Source of the DNA: Luscinia megarhynchos
Lineage: Eukaryota > Chordata > Aves > Passeriformes > Turdidae
Assembly: GCA_034336665.1 (NCBI GenBank)
Contig: CM067592.1
Span: forward strand, 41,281,735 to 41,345,734
DNA length: 64,000 bases
Direction of reading: 5' to 3'
Part shown: positions 13,257 to 57,000 of the stretch, piece after piece
Layout of the letters: each line of letters begins with the position of its first letter
How positions within the stretch are numbered: position 1 is the first letter of the stretch
Made by a program: the position numbers and the translations under genes
Notes under the pieces: generated by a model
Seen by the model: only the letters and a program-made list of their open reading frames with translations
Database searches by the model: none
What the model was told of the DNA's origin: nothing

Positions 13257-13262
13257 TTTATT
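13257..13262 (-). terminator. candidate SPTLC1 poly(A) signal
   Basis: This is the first AATAAA hexamer I see on the minus strand after the stop codon, about 380 nt downstream. Longer 3' ends are possible, since mammalian SPTLC1 3' UTRs run to about 1 kb. No transcript evidence is available here. Confidence 0.35.
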
Positions 13263-13640
13263 TGAAGTTCCCACATTCTGAGAAAATAGAGAGAAAACAA
13301 CACATTTGATATGGTTTGGGGTGAAACTGAATGATAATATACATTTGAGAACATTTAAAGGTTTGAGGAAATAAAACTTTGTATACTAACTTATGAAAGA
13401 TTCATGAATGCAAAAGTGATATCCCCTTTTAAGTTATGCTAGTAAATGGTAGAGTTTGAATTGGAACAACACATTCACCAATTCCAAAATTCAGCATTCT
13501 TCCCCTCACTGCATTTGTACCACTCTAGAACAATTTTGTTAGTCAGGTTTCAATGCCATCAGTGGAAGAATCTGGAAGTCACTATACAGTGTAAAACACT
13601 TATCCTGATAATGTGGAAAGAGGAATCCAAAAACAACAGT

Positions 13641-44530
<30,890 letters not shown>

Positions 44531-44543
44531 GGCCGCGCCGCCG

Positions 44544-44575
44544 CTTCCGCCTCCCCGCCCACGCCGCGGGGCGGG
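44544..44575. promoter_or_regulatory. ETS-like site and GC boxes next to the SPTLC1 start codon
   Basis: On the minus strand, GGGCGGGG (GC box, about 44552-44561) is followed by GCGGAAGC (ETS-like core at 44544-44549), 14 bp upstream of the ATG. A second GC box, GGGGCGGG, lies on the plus strand at about 44568-44575. Sites are called by motif only. Confidence 0.5.
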
Positions 44576-44658
44576 CCGGCGCGCACAGCGCCCCCTGCGG
44601 CCGGCGCGCACAGCGCCCCCTGCGGCCGGCGCGCACAGCGCCCCCTGCGGCCGGCGCG
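44576..44658. repeat. 25-bp tandem repeat, three perfect copies
   Basis: Three identical 25-bp units occupy 44576-44600, 44601-44625 and 44626-44650, with the first 8 bases of a fourth after them. Each unit contains AGCGCCCCCTG (44587, 44612, 44637), which is the core of the CTCF consensus read on the plus strand in its reverse-complement form. The array begins 46 bp upstream of the SPTLC1 ATG. Confidence 0.9.
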
Positions 44659-44716
44659 GGCGGCGCGGCCCGGCTGCCGCGGCCCTCGCGGCCCCTGCGG
44701 CTCCGTGCGCGGCCTG

Positions 44717-44869
44717 CCCGGCATCGCCCCGGCGTCGGGCCGGCATCGGACCGGCATCGCCCCGGCATCGCCCCGGCATCGCCCCGGCATCAGCCCAGCA
44801 TCGCCCTGACATCGGGCCGGCATCGCCCCGGCATCGGGCCGGCGTCGCCCCGGCATCGCCCCGGCCTGC
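44717..44869. repeat. 11-bp GC-rich minisatellite, about 14 units
   Basis: Units follow CCGGCATCGCC with substitutions such as GGCGTCGGG and CAGCATCGC. The period of 11 is not a multiple of 3, so translated frames appear as repeated Ala-Ser-Pro-Arg-His-Arg-Pro or, on the minus strand, Gly-Asp-Ala-Gly-type peptides. Read on the minus strand most units contain an ATG (GATGCC). Confidence 0.9.
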
Positions 44870-44917
44870 CGTGCGTGGCGAGCTTGGTCAGGGGCCGAGG
44901 CTGCCCCGGGAGGATCG

Positions 44918-45235
44918 CAGAATCACTGACTCTCAGACTCGGTTAGATTGGAAGGGACCACAGCTGGTCATCTGGTCTAACCTCCCTATTCAATCTGGGC
45001 CATTCCAGAGCGCAGGCATGGTGTTGTGTCCAGACAGTTCTTGGATTTCTCCATAAGGGAGGCTCCGCAACTTCTTTGGGCACCTGCACAGTAAAGTTTT
45101 AACGTTCAGGTAGAACTTCTTGTGCTTCAGTTTCCACACATTGCCTCTTGTCCTATTGCTCAGCAGCCCTGCGAACTGCCTGGCTCCATTCTCTTGTTGT
45201 CATCCTCTTTAAACACTTATATACATAGATGCACC
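44918..45235 (-). mobile_element. CR1 LINE 3' fragment just upstream of the SPTLC1 promoter
   Basis: The plus strand reads as reverse-complement CR1: AGAATCACTGACTCTCAG, TTGGAAGGGACCAC, TTCAGGTAGAACTTCTTGTG, then CACATTGCCTCTTGTCCTAT. It directly abuts the GC-rich promoter block and bounds it. Confidence 0.85.
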
Positions 45236-48200
45236 CTTCAGTTTGACTAAACAAAACTAGCTACAAACTGGACTTGACTAAGAAGATAAATGGATGTATT
45301 AAAGTGTACTTTCTCACCACATTTCAAGCCCAGTCCTGTTTGTTGAATTTGCTGGAGTTAGCTTGCTGTTGCTTACACCACATGCGCGCAGGCTTCCTCT
45401 GCCGCACACTGCCCTAAGTGGGATGGGACAAGGGGCAGATCCTGTGCTTTTGTGCCCCATCCACATGTCTCACTTGACACCCCTGTATCCTTCATTGCTG
45501 GAAGGAACAATGGCTCAGATACTTGGCTAATGAGATGAGCAGCAAAAGTAAAACCTGAGTATAGCAGGAATAAAGGGTAAGTTCAAATAAGAACAGAAAT
45601 TACTGCTTTAAGAGTCTTGCCAAAGCAAGTGGCCCTAAAAGCCAAAGATTGTTGGAGAGAGACAAATGCCATGAAGAAAAAGAGTAGTATTGAAGGCTTC
45701 TCCCCTCAGATGCACCTGGATGTGGGGATGTGACTGAGTTTCTGTGCTTAGCTGTGCAGGACCTGAGCAACTGCCTGAGCAAAAGTCAGAGGAGAATAGG
45801 GGCAACAGGAAGGAAGACTGCTTGGGAAGTGAGGTAGCTCTTAAAGGCAGTGTTTGAGAATGGTTTCCCTGGAGCTGTACAATTGTGCAGTGTTTCTGCT
45901 GGTTTTCTTGAGCAGCACAATGTAAGCACACCCCTTGGAGTTTCACTTACTAGTCTTCACCATGGTTGGGTGAGAGAAACCTGGGGCAACAGTTGATGAA
46001 ACAGTTGATAGCAAAAGCCTTGTTGTGGCTGTTGCTAACTACAGACAAGCAGTAGCTTACAGTTTCACAGTAGTGGATAGTTAAAATCGGTGAGCTTCAC
46101 TTTCACAGTAGTTGAAATGCATAGTAGTTAATCTCCCTGATTTTCTGAACTTAATGATATACTTATCAAATTCCAGTCTCTGCACAATAAAGAGAAATAG
46201 TTCAAGGCTATCTGAGAAGTCAAGAGAGACAATAAATACCTCTTTTGGCTTTTAGCTGCATGAAGACTTGTCTTCACTGTTAAGTACTTCTGTGGCAATT
46301 GTGTCATGCTGGTGTCTCGGACTCTTGGGAGAGGCTGCTACTACCTCAAAGAATGTGTCTGGTATGTAGTCCCAAACTGCTCCCAGAAGAGTGGACCACA
46401 TAAGCTGTCTTGGTGGGCAGCAGATTGAGTCACATCTCTGCTCTCGTCAGATTCTGACTTTCAATATTTGACATATATATGGATGATTATATGTGGGAGA
46501 CTAAGAAATTGATTTTGTGTAATGCTGTATGAATTGTTTCCAGCATGAAATACAGTGAAGTTAATAACATACTAGCCAGAAATTCTTCTGGCAGTGGATT
46601 CATAATTCCTGGTCTGGATCATCATAGTCCTGGGTTTCTCATAATAATGAGCCTATCCCTATTGCTCAGCAGTTTCATTGTTTCAACATAGGGCAACTGC
46701 TGCTAATTGCTTAAGGCTGCTTTACTTCTGACAGTAATAAAGTGAGGGAGGTAAAGGGATACGTCCTTCACAATGCCAGTTTATGCTTGGAAAGAAAGGG
46801 AAAAGGATAAATATCTCCAAGATTAAAGATTGGTGAAAGCTATTGAGATAGTTTCTTATAAGAATTCCTGGTCTGTATGTTTCAAATTCTGTATTCCCCT
46901 CACATTCTCCATTTGCACAGTATTTCTATACCACTCTTATTCTCGATCTTCATCACCAACCCACTCATTTCTCACAGCCTGCTTTGAATCCTCAGTTCCC
47001 TGGGTCAACACTGGCATTCCAGCTATCTGCTGTAGTTCTCTGGTCACTCTAGAAATCAAAAAATAGGACTTGGTATGGCTAAGAATTTTTTTTTTTTTCC
47101 TAAATATCGCAGATGTAGCCAGTGCTGGTTATTTTTCTGTCCTCTTTGCTCTATTAGTTCTTCCTCTGACTTCTGCATTTTTGCTTTGTCAAGTATGGAC
47201 AAACAGTTGGAGCTTCTATTGATCTGGTATCAACTGAGTAGGGGAGAATGGCATTGGGAAGTAGCACGTAACTGTGAAGGGATGGTGGTACTTGCTGCCA
47301 TCCTAATTGTATTGCTGTGTTGGAGATATGTGTGTGGTTGGCAGAGAAGTGTGGAAAAGATTCCTGATTTAATTCTCCCCTGCCTCCTCCAACCACACAC
47401 ACAGAAGGGGGATGACGGCCTTGGAGATTAAGGGCATAAGGGAGTGTTTGCAGCTATTCTTACACATTCTAGGTGATAAAAGCTTAGTTTAGATTATTGT
47501 GGTTTTAGTGTGCCTAGTTGTAGCATGTTGACTTGAGGCTACCCTGAAAAAATTATAAAAAAAATAAAAATAAAACATTGGGAAAGCAATCCCAAAATGG
47601 CAAGGGGAATAGCAGGATAATACTAGTTAGTCTTTTAAGTCTTTGAAACTTGATGCTCCACTGAGATGATGCTGGCAGCAAGAACAGAAAACTTTCAAAG
47701 TCAGTTGAAAGCTGTCTGTTACGCCAGAAATTGTGTCTCAGCTCCCAGTGGGAAGCCCAAAGATGTTGCAAGAGTACTGTGCAAGTGCCAAGAAGAACTG
47801 GAATATCAAGTTCTGTAGTTTACTCAATATGTGGAGGAGTAAGTGTGCACAAGACAAGTGGAGCACAGGATAGTTAAGTGCTATCTAAACCTGTGCACCA
47901 TTGCATTTCAGAAATGTGCTTAATCCAAGTTTGATAGTGAATTAACTCTGAATTAATTTTCTATGTGAAAAACATCTGGAGATCTCAACCTTTGGCACAA
48001 GATTTGTGAAAGAATAAAAGTGCATAGTGGTTAAAGAACTGCTGCATCCTAGCTATTTCTAAGTCTTCCATGGCACCTTGAACAACTGTAGGGACTAAGT
48101 GGCATAAAGTGGAACTGCTGTAATATTTTCCTAGCATACCGTGGGGACAAAATTTGATCTCAACTGTTTGGACTTAATGACTACTGCAATCATGTAAGAA

Positions 48201-51200
48201 CGACCAGAATCTTCTTTTTAAAGTATTTTCAGCCAAAGGTGAACCTTTGACATGAAAAGCTAACTTTTCAGAGGGATGGATATAGGCCTAGCACTCTGCC
48301 TCCTGTCTACACCTCTTTTCAATGCTTGTTCCCCATGTGGGCTTGGCAGCACTGGACTAAGCACCTTAATTTCCAATATATGGCTGAACTAACCATCTTA
48401 AAATGGCATTGACACCAGATAGGCTTAGTTCTCTGATAACTGATGAAAGCGTGTATTAGGAACTTGCAAGAGCTATGGGGACCACTGACAGAACATACAG
48501 TATTTAAATAGAGTTTTGCCCTGCAGAGAACCAGTTACCATATGGGGGTGTTGCAATATTTATGTCGCAGAGTTAGGTTTTGTATCCTGTGTGGTTAAAT
48601 CTCACATTATTCAAAACTTCAGGCATATTCAGATTTGGGATTTGCAGCCCGGAACTGGGTTGGTTGTCCCTGCTGCAGAACAAAGTAGATGTGTGACTCA
48701 TTTGTTTATCTTCCTCACCTCAATGTGCAATTGACCTGCTGTCCACCATCTACTTCAAAATCTTAATCCAAACAGTACATTATTTATTTCAAATTGTCAG
48801 TTTAAATTTCTTTTATTTTAGAAACATAAGCACTGTATTAATAAAACATATCAAATTTGTGTTCACTCCTTCTTGTTCCACTTTTTGCTTAAACTGAATT
48901 GACTAATTGCTGTTTCTCTTAGCATATTTCAATTAGAAACATAGCAGACATTATGAGCAGACTTGTACCCAAAATCATTTTGATGGAGTTACAACAGGTT
49001 GACCATAATGACATCAAGATCAGCACAGCAAGAGTAATTCAGCCAAAATGAATAATGCAGCATGTTTTGAAATGCAGTCATCTCATCACATACAAAATGT
49101 CCAAACTGTCTAGATTGAATATGCAGCGTGATAAGTAATAACATCATATGTCTGCATGAGACTGAATTTTTCTAGGCTGAAAAGTAATTTTCATATGCTA
49201 TTTCAAAGAAGTGGTCTAATGGACTAATCTGATATGAATTTTAGGTAACACATATCACATGTACTGTATGGAAGGTGGAGCTTGAGACCTGCAAGATGAG
49301 AAATAAAAACACAATTGGCATAAATTCTAACTGTCAGAAAGGTGTCCAACAGAAGCTCATGAAGTTTGGCTCCAAAGGTTCACATTCCACATCTCCCTTA
49401 GCTATTGTCATGCAGGCCTCCTGTCTTAAGAACAAAACTAGAAGAGAAGGAATATCAATCCTGCATCAATTACATTTATTTACCTGAAGATTTTGACTCC
49501 AGTCTCATACAAAATCTTAGAAACTCTCTTGTCATCAGTGTTTTCCATACTTACTGCTTTTTGATGTAGAAATTTCAAAGGAGTATTTCATCTGCTGATG
49601 CTCTGATAAGGTAGAAGCCATGTGCTAATGAAGCCCAAATAGACCTTTAGCCTCTGTGTGGTTACATGAAGGTTATGCTGGTTTGTACAATCCCCTCTAC
49701 ATTTGCAGCACTGCTATCTACTTGTCTTGTATAAAAGTTGGGTATCTAATGACTTCTTCTGCAACAACAAACATAACTTGAAGGTTTTTCTGAGGCACAG
49801 AGCCTTAGAAACTTCTGTACTGAAAAACAGGAAAATGTGAAGTATGCCGTCTTCACATAGTTGCAACTAGATACCTTAGAGAAGGATACACTAAAAATAA
49901 AGTGAAAAGAGGTGAGAATTTGGTTGGTCTTATCAGATACAGGTATCTTTTGAAGCAAGATAATTTTTTTAAAAAATGCTGCAGTGTGCATTGAAGATTT
50001 CATTTGCCTGCAAATAATGGGAAGATGAATAGTCAACTACACAATCATAATATTATATGTAGAGGCTACATTCTACTACAGTTACAGGAGATCTTACACA
50101 GTGAAAGGTGGTATCCATATCAGAGACAAGCTCTTTCTTGTACTGAACTGTGATTGTAAGTGTTCCCCAAAATCAGGTTTTGAGTGTGGTTCAGATGTAG
50201 CAAATCTCATTGGAACAGTGTGTGAATTTAAAGCTGAATTTTTAAGATTAAAGTGGCAATTTTGTCCTCTTGGTACACAGAAATGCAATAGATATCTATC
50301 TTCCAGGACCAGACTTAAAGAATTGGTTTGGTTCAAGAATCAGTTCCTACTCCTAAATTTGAATGCTCATTACATTCATTCAGTTAGCTTATCATATTTA
50401 AGTATTAACAACAGATTTAGTCTTCTCATTCTGCCACGGTTAGTTGACAACAAATCTTTGTGATGAAAAAGAGAAAAGAACTATTGAACTTCTTGAGGCC
50501 TACAATACTGCAGAACTCAGATCAAAACTGGGATGAAATTGTGCAGTGGCTATTTTTGTCACCTTCATTGTGGCTCACATAGGTCAATGTCTGGCGGGTT
50601 CTTACATCCATGTAAAACTGTGGGGCATTGAAGCATTTTAGAATCCCACTTTGTCTTAACCACCTCAGTCTAAATGTTTGTTTCAAGTTAAGCATTTAAG
50701 CAGGCTGTAAATCTTCACAAATTTTTTCCTTTTGAGAGTAGATTAAGCTGTCTATGATAATACAATCTTTTTCTCCATAATGACTGGGTTTCACCACTAA
50801 GCTAGGCAGAATAATGAGCTCTCAGTAACACCATCATGCTGACTAAAGCAAGCATTGATTACTAATGCATTCCTTAACACCTTCTACAGACAGTGGGACT
50901 TTTTGTCTGTGTGTTTTCTTCATTTCGGCTCCTTTGCTGTTTAGGTGGTTCTTCATTTTAACGGTAACAGTGCTGTCTGCAGTGTGGAATTGTAAAACTC
51001 TTAGTAGCAATATTTGATTTTAGAAATATGAGAATTCAGGTGATATTAGAGTAGAGAGAAGTTTGAAAAGTCAGGGAAACTTCAGCCTTTTAATGCATGG
51101 TGTTCACCATGGAGTTTGCTTCCCTAAAGATACATGTGTAAAAATGCCTGTGAAGGAGCAACTAAATTTCATCCAGAAAAATACAAAGTATTCCTTTGTC

Positions 51201-54001
51201 AGCTCATCATTCTTGCCAATCTACTGAAGTACAGAAAAGCACTGTATTGTTTGCAGATCCATGTAATGCATACCAGAGCACTAGTTGAAATTCTTCTTGG
51301 TTATAGGTAAAATGTGTGTGCGTGTGTTGGCAGAGCTAGTCTAGTCTGACAGGCAACACCTTGCATGTATTTGTTACTCAAAGAGTTGCCACATAACTTC
51401 TACAAATTCAGAACAGATGTGGCTAAAAACATTTTTAATTGGTAGAGCAATCCCCTTTCAAGCACTGAATTCCTACCTGGATTTTAAACCATATGATTTT
51501 ACCTGAGCAAGGCCTGAGTAAAAGCACAGTTCCACATTCAGCTACTGTTTCGTGGCAAATTAGTGGAATACAGTCTCTGTTCTCCATAGTCACCCGAAAT
51601 ATTTCACTAAATAACTAAAAAAACTAAATAACTGTAAGCAGTTAACATCTAAAAGATAAAATAAACTAGATAAAATTATAATGTTTGGGAATAAAGTGAC
51701 TGAGAACCCCTCCACACACTTTCCAAACATAGAGGAATTTTTGAAACATGGAGTCACTTTTGAAACCTTTCAGAGAGACCTGAACACATGTAGACAACAA
51801 TGCAGTCCTTGTTAGTGGCTGAATGGTGGTGCCTTTACAAGACAGAATCTTACGTTTCTAACACCTCTGAAAATCTAAGTCTGCTGAAATCAAAGAAGAA
51901 TTGCTTGTTTCTTTGAAGTTTTTCAAAATTTCACAGTGCATCACAAAACAGTGGATTTACAGCTTCACTTCTGTAAAATATTTGTGCTGGAAAACAGTTT
52001 GCTGTATGCAATTATTTATGCAAGCAGCTGAAGCTAGTAAGTGGTTTCAAGTGAAAAAATTGTCACAACATAGCTTGTTCTCCATCTGAATATTCTCCTA
52101 ATTATTCCTGACTTACCCTAACACATTTTCCCCCCTTCTCTTGAAGAAAATGGCTTCAATTATGTTGTTCTAATGGTAGGATATTTTTAATATAAATCCA
52201 GTTTATATCATTGTTTCACTTTAAAAATCGCATTTAAAAGATTGCTGATGTTTTAGAATGGTTTACTGAGAAATGCAGTGGGCTGGAGTTCAAATAGCTT
52301 GTACAAGTTAGTTTTCAGTTGCTAATTCTTCTTCACAAGTTTTATTTCTGTACTACTGAGTTAGATTCTGAGTGATTGTTTTAAAAGACAGCAGGAGTCT
52401 TAATTAATGTGTAAGATGAAAAAGCAGCTCCTAATCATTTGGTGTTTGTTTAAACATAGTAAATAGAACAACTATAAATATTATGATTGCATTTTCCAGA
52501 AGACAGGAAAGGACAAACATTCACTATTGGGCAGTTCACAAATAGAAAAGAGTGTAAGCTGAGAGCTTACTTTCTTCAACTAGTATCAATAACTATCAGT
52601 CAATATCAGTATCAATCAACTTGACTGATCCAAATTCAAACAGTTGATTCTTTGGTGGAGGCAAAAACATTTGGATAAAAGTCTGGTAAATTATTAATCC
52701 TTGAAGAAGATACTTTCTGCTGAATTTCTATACAAAAAAGCTGATCAGCTCTATTGATTGCTATCAAAACCAGGAAGTAATATAACCCAATCACTTTCTG
52801 TCCTCCTAGGCTTGCCACATTTTTCCAGTTATAAAACATTTACATTTCATCAAAACCAGAAAAAAATTGAGAACATCTAGAGGTAATTCTAAGCAAAATT
52901 TAGCTCCTTCTGTACCTGATAGGTAAAAAAATCTTGGAATGATTCCTTGGAATGTGTTTGTGGTTATGTAGAAAGAAAAGAGAGCCCCCTGTTAAATTCT
53001 GTGGCATTTAAGTAGTGCCTGAAAATTCTGTGTTTAGTTTTGTGATGCTGTAACATTACCCATGTTTCTTTCTGCCCTAAGCACAGCTGGTGAAAGAAGA
53101 ATAACACATTGTTTAATTGTCAATAGTCTTATCATGAAACGGGTGGATTTTGCAATAGGAGATTTTACAGTCATTTCATATTTCAAGGCCTTTTGTATAT
53201 GGGTCTCATCAGGAAGTGAGTGAGACAATTGGAATTGTGGCACCAGCATTCCCAGACATATTTCTTTATACCATATGGAGAAAAAAAAAACATTTGCAAA
53301 ATTACAGTACATTTTCCAAATTATTTTTCTGTTAAATATTTTAACCAAAATCGGGCATATGTGGCTAGCTACAGAAACAAGGCTTGTCACTTTCCGCCTT
53401 CCCTGCCCTTAGCCACACATACATTTACTCATAGAGAAATCTGCACAAAACTTCTGTACCAGATTCTTGTCCCTAAGACTCCAAAAGTACATTGAAGGGT
53501 TTGAAAGAATATCACTGTCGGGTAGATCCTGAGATCTCACCAATAATTTTTGATGAGTGCTGTAGACTTCCATAACGTCACTGAAATATCTCTAGCAGTT
53601 CACACTTTCTGCAACCACTGACTTGGGAGGATTACTCTTGCTCCCATATCTTAGATGAGCTGTAGTGCCTAGTATCCAAAGTGGCAAGCTTATACTTACT
53701 CAAGTAGTGCACACGTGGAAATTTAGCTACTTTCAAAAATGCAGGGTCAAGAAAAAAACATAAAATCTGAACTTTTTCCAATTTTTGTACTTGCTTTCTT
53801 ATTTCCATCCCTAGTCTGCTAAAACCAGGATGTGAGGATGGATATTTAGGTGGCCAGCTACAAAAATTCAGGTTCTGTGTTACAGATGAAATATATTTAA
53901 ATACCAACCAAGGAATTCCAGAGAAGAAGATTGACTCATTATTTTTGTGGCAAATTGGAAAAGTTAGCTAAGAATAATCCTCCTCCTTTTATTTTTGTTT
54001 A
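45236..54001. other. 8.8 kb gene-free sequence upstream of SPTLC1
   Basis: It is AT-rich unique sequence. Open frames such as 47075-47431 and 50101-50463 are short, lack recognisable domains and have no splice-linked neighbours that I can identify. No transposon is recognised. Confidence 0.55.
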
Positions 54002-54025
54002 TTTGTTTGTTTGTTTGTTTGTTTG
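54002..54025. repeat. (TTTG)6 microsatellite
   Basis: There are six uninterrupted TTTG units. Confidence 0.95.
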
Positions 54026-57000
54026 AAATTATACAGTAAAACTGAATTGAGATTCACAGAATTTTGATGTTTTCTCCTAATCTTTCAGTCTTACATTTAC
54101 ACAAACATAGAAGCAACACATTTTGCCTATCCCAGGACCTTTGTGTAAATGAGTGAAGTAAAAATATCATGCTGCTCAGCAGAGGAAAACTGTTCATGCC
54201 ATTTCGCAAGTAGCTTTTTTAGCAAGTGCGAAGTGTTAGACACAAGGAGACATCTGCTGCCAGCAAGAGGCAGTGCACTAAGGGCATTTGAACCTTGAGT
54301 TCATGCAACAGGGCTGAAGGAAAGGAAAAGTTACAGGTGTCATCAACAATTGCAATTAAATTATTTTTAAAGTATATGGAATTTATGTGGGATTGGTTAG
54401 CAGATTTGATCCAGTACCTAGAATGCATTAATGGGTAAAGTGCAGAGTAACACTAACATACCTCTTAAAAATATGCTCAACTTTGGAAGTGTGTCAGAGT
54501 GATTATCAGGGGAATTTTAAATTGGGGTACAATGATATTTCACTGGAAAAATGTGTACTATTTATTCTTGATATCGTGTCTATTTTTAGCTGTGTAATTT
54601 TCATGAATAACTGTTACATTCGTTTTCCATTTGGAAAACCTGTACCACACTCTCTATCATCAGATAGCTGCTGAAGCTTCTTTCAAACATACATTTCTCT
54701 GTTTTTACGGTGTTTATCCTTTAGGATGCTAAGAAAAAATTAAGAAAAATGCATTTCTTATCAGTAAGAATATTCCTATTAATTTGGGGCATTTAACCTA
54801 AAAATCAAGAAACAAATAATGTAGTGTAAAGACAAAACTGAAATGTTAAATATAATTGTGTTGCTCATATCTATCATAAAGATTTTTCAAATATCTTTGA
54901 ACTTCTGAGTGTAGTGCATCACCAGTATGTTCGCTATCACAATTATCACCACCACCTCATATTTTGTTGATGAAAATATTATGGCAGCTGGGAACTGCTC
55001 AAGCTCAGCTAGTTAAAGCACTTTCAGAGAAGGCAAATCAAAATAATCACAGGGATCAGAAAAAAACATGAAAAACATACCAGAGCTCTGAACTTAATGG
55101 GCTAGCTCTGTTTAAAGAAATCCTACAAAACACAAACCAACCAACCAACCAACCAGCCAAAAAACCCACAAAACACAAAAGAATGTAGGAGAAGGCTCAG
55201 GACAGCACTCATCACCTATTTTCTAGGCAGCATCTATGATTTAGTGTCTTAATAATAGAAAAAACATACTTATACCTCAAATTTAGGCTAGCGTACACAC
55301 TATGCATAGATCTTAGCCTTGATGGTGCTCAGAAATTGAACACTTCCCTGCTTGGTGCATTGCACATAGTCCATAGGTAATTGTGTCTCTGGTTTCCACC
55401 TGAAACTCTGGCTATTGGAACTTTATCTCTGACTCCAGAACTTCTGTGGATGGGGTCAGACCATCTCCCACCCACAAGGTAATACTGCAGCTGCCCCGGG
55501 AAGACCCTTAAGATATGTGTGCTCCGCCTGGAACTAAGGGAGCACTTCTGACTCAATTTGTCAGGATGAGTCTGAGCAAATTTCCCTTTTTTGGACCAAA
55601 TCTCTGATAATTTTTGACCTGGGCCACAAAAAAAACCCCCACCCCATCAATGAAAGCAAACCACCTTGAAAACAGTACTCTTTACAGTACATTTCCTCCC
55701 TGGGGGAAGGATGAAAGTACAAACAACATATGGTTGATGTTAGCCATGCTGTTTTAAGCCCTAGCAGAAGCTCAGCCAGCATGGGAATAGGTGCTGAGTG
55801 AGAACGCACAGGCAGTAGAAAAGTGGTCTTTAGATAATTTCTGAGGGTGGTTGCAGGGTGCTGAAATGGAAAGACATACTGATGTTGCAGAAAACATTTT
55901 TGCTGGAATTGTAGGGAAATAGACTGTTGAAGGGGGAACTTAATCTGTGGTGAATAATCCATTATCAGTTTTTTTGTTATTTAATTTACAGCAGTTGGCC
56001 CTCAAATATTTATTAGCTGTTTAATGCACTTAAATTTAATATAAACAAAAGATTTTTCTTGGTTTTCAGTGCTGGACTTTTTGAGGAAGGAATTTGTGTT
56101 TTTTGCAGGGGCCGAGAGGTTGGAAGTTTTTCCTTTTAGCACTATTGATCTATGTTCAAATCAAGGGATTAGTTAATATTTTAGCTGCTAAAGTAAGATT
56201 CCAGTTGTCAAATTTCATTTTTAATATTGAGTAGAGACCAGAAGGAAAACCAAATTATAATTCTGGGCCAAATTTTGGGGGCTTAGACAGTCAAGACAGT
56301 TTTCATTCTTGTGAAACATGCTTTATATTTTCTTTTAAGTCAGTAAACATGGAAGTCCTAAACCAATTAATATCCTCCAAAGGATTATCTCTTATTATTG
56401 CTTAAACTGCCAATTATATTATGCTGTTGAGCAATTTTTCTATCAGAGTTTAAAGATAAAAAACAACTTATTTATGGAAAAAGATCAAGCCAGAAAGGTT
56501 TAAATGAACTATTACACTGGAAAAATATCATTCCTGTATCTGATACTGTCCTATATGCTTCGTGTGGCTAGTCACTCATTCCTGACTGTCCTGCTATGAA
56601 GAATGCTGCTTAACCATGAATCTCCCCTTGCTTCTCCACTGTTCAATGTTCAATATTTCTACTTTTTGTGATCACCACTCACCCTCTCATGTTAAATAAA
56701 AATGTCTTGCTACAGCTTGATCCCAACATGAAAATCTTAGTTTGCATGTATATGTATCTTACAGCTTCCTTCCCCTTGACCTCCTGCAAAACATTAGCCC
56801 AGGATGTCTTGAGCAATTTCTGCACTCAGTTATGCTGTGAGCAACACTGCTGTGGCTTTATTTTTTCAAGTCCTTTAGAAGTGCTGCAAGTATGTCTGAC
56901 TGACAAAAAAAATTTCCCAAAAAACTTCGAGTTATATCAGTACTAATCTTACAGATGCTACATGTATGAAGCTGTGACTCAAAAATGTGTTAACTTTGGA

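Noticed and set aside
50101..50463. 120-codon open frame on the plus strand
   Set aside because: I recognise no domain, no splice partner and no supporting promoter; the length is within what chance gives in 64 kb of AT-rich DNA.
54245..54270. CCAGCAAGAGGCAG as a CTCF site
   Set aside because: Two mismatches fall at strongly constrained core positions.
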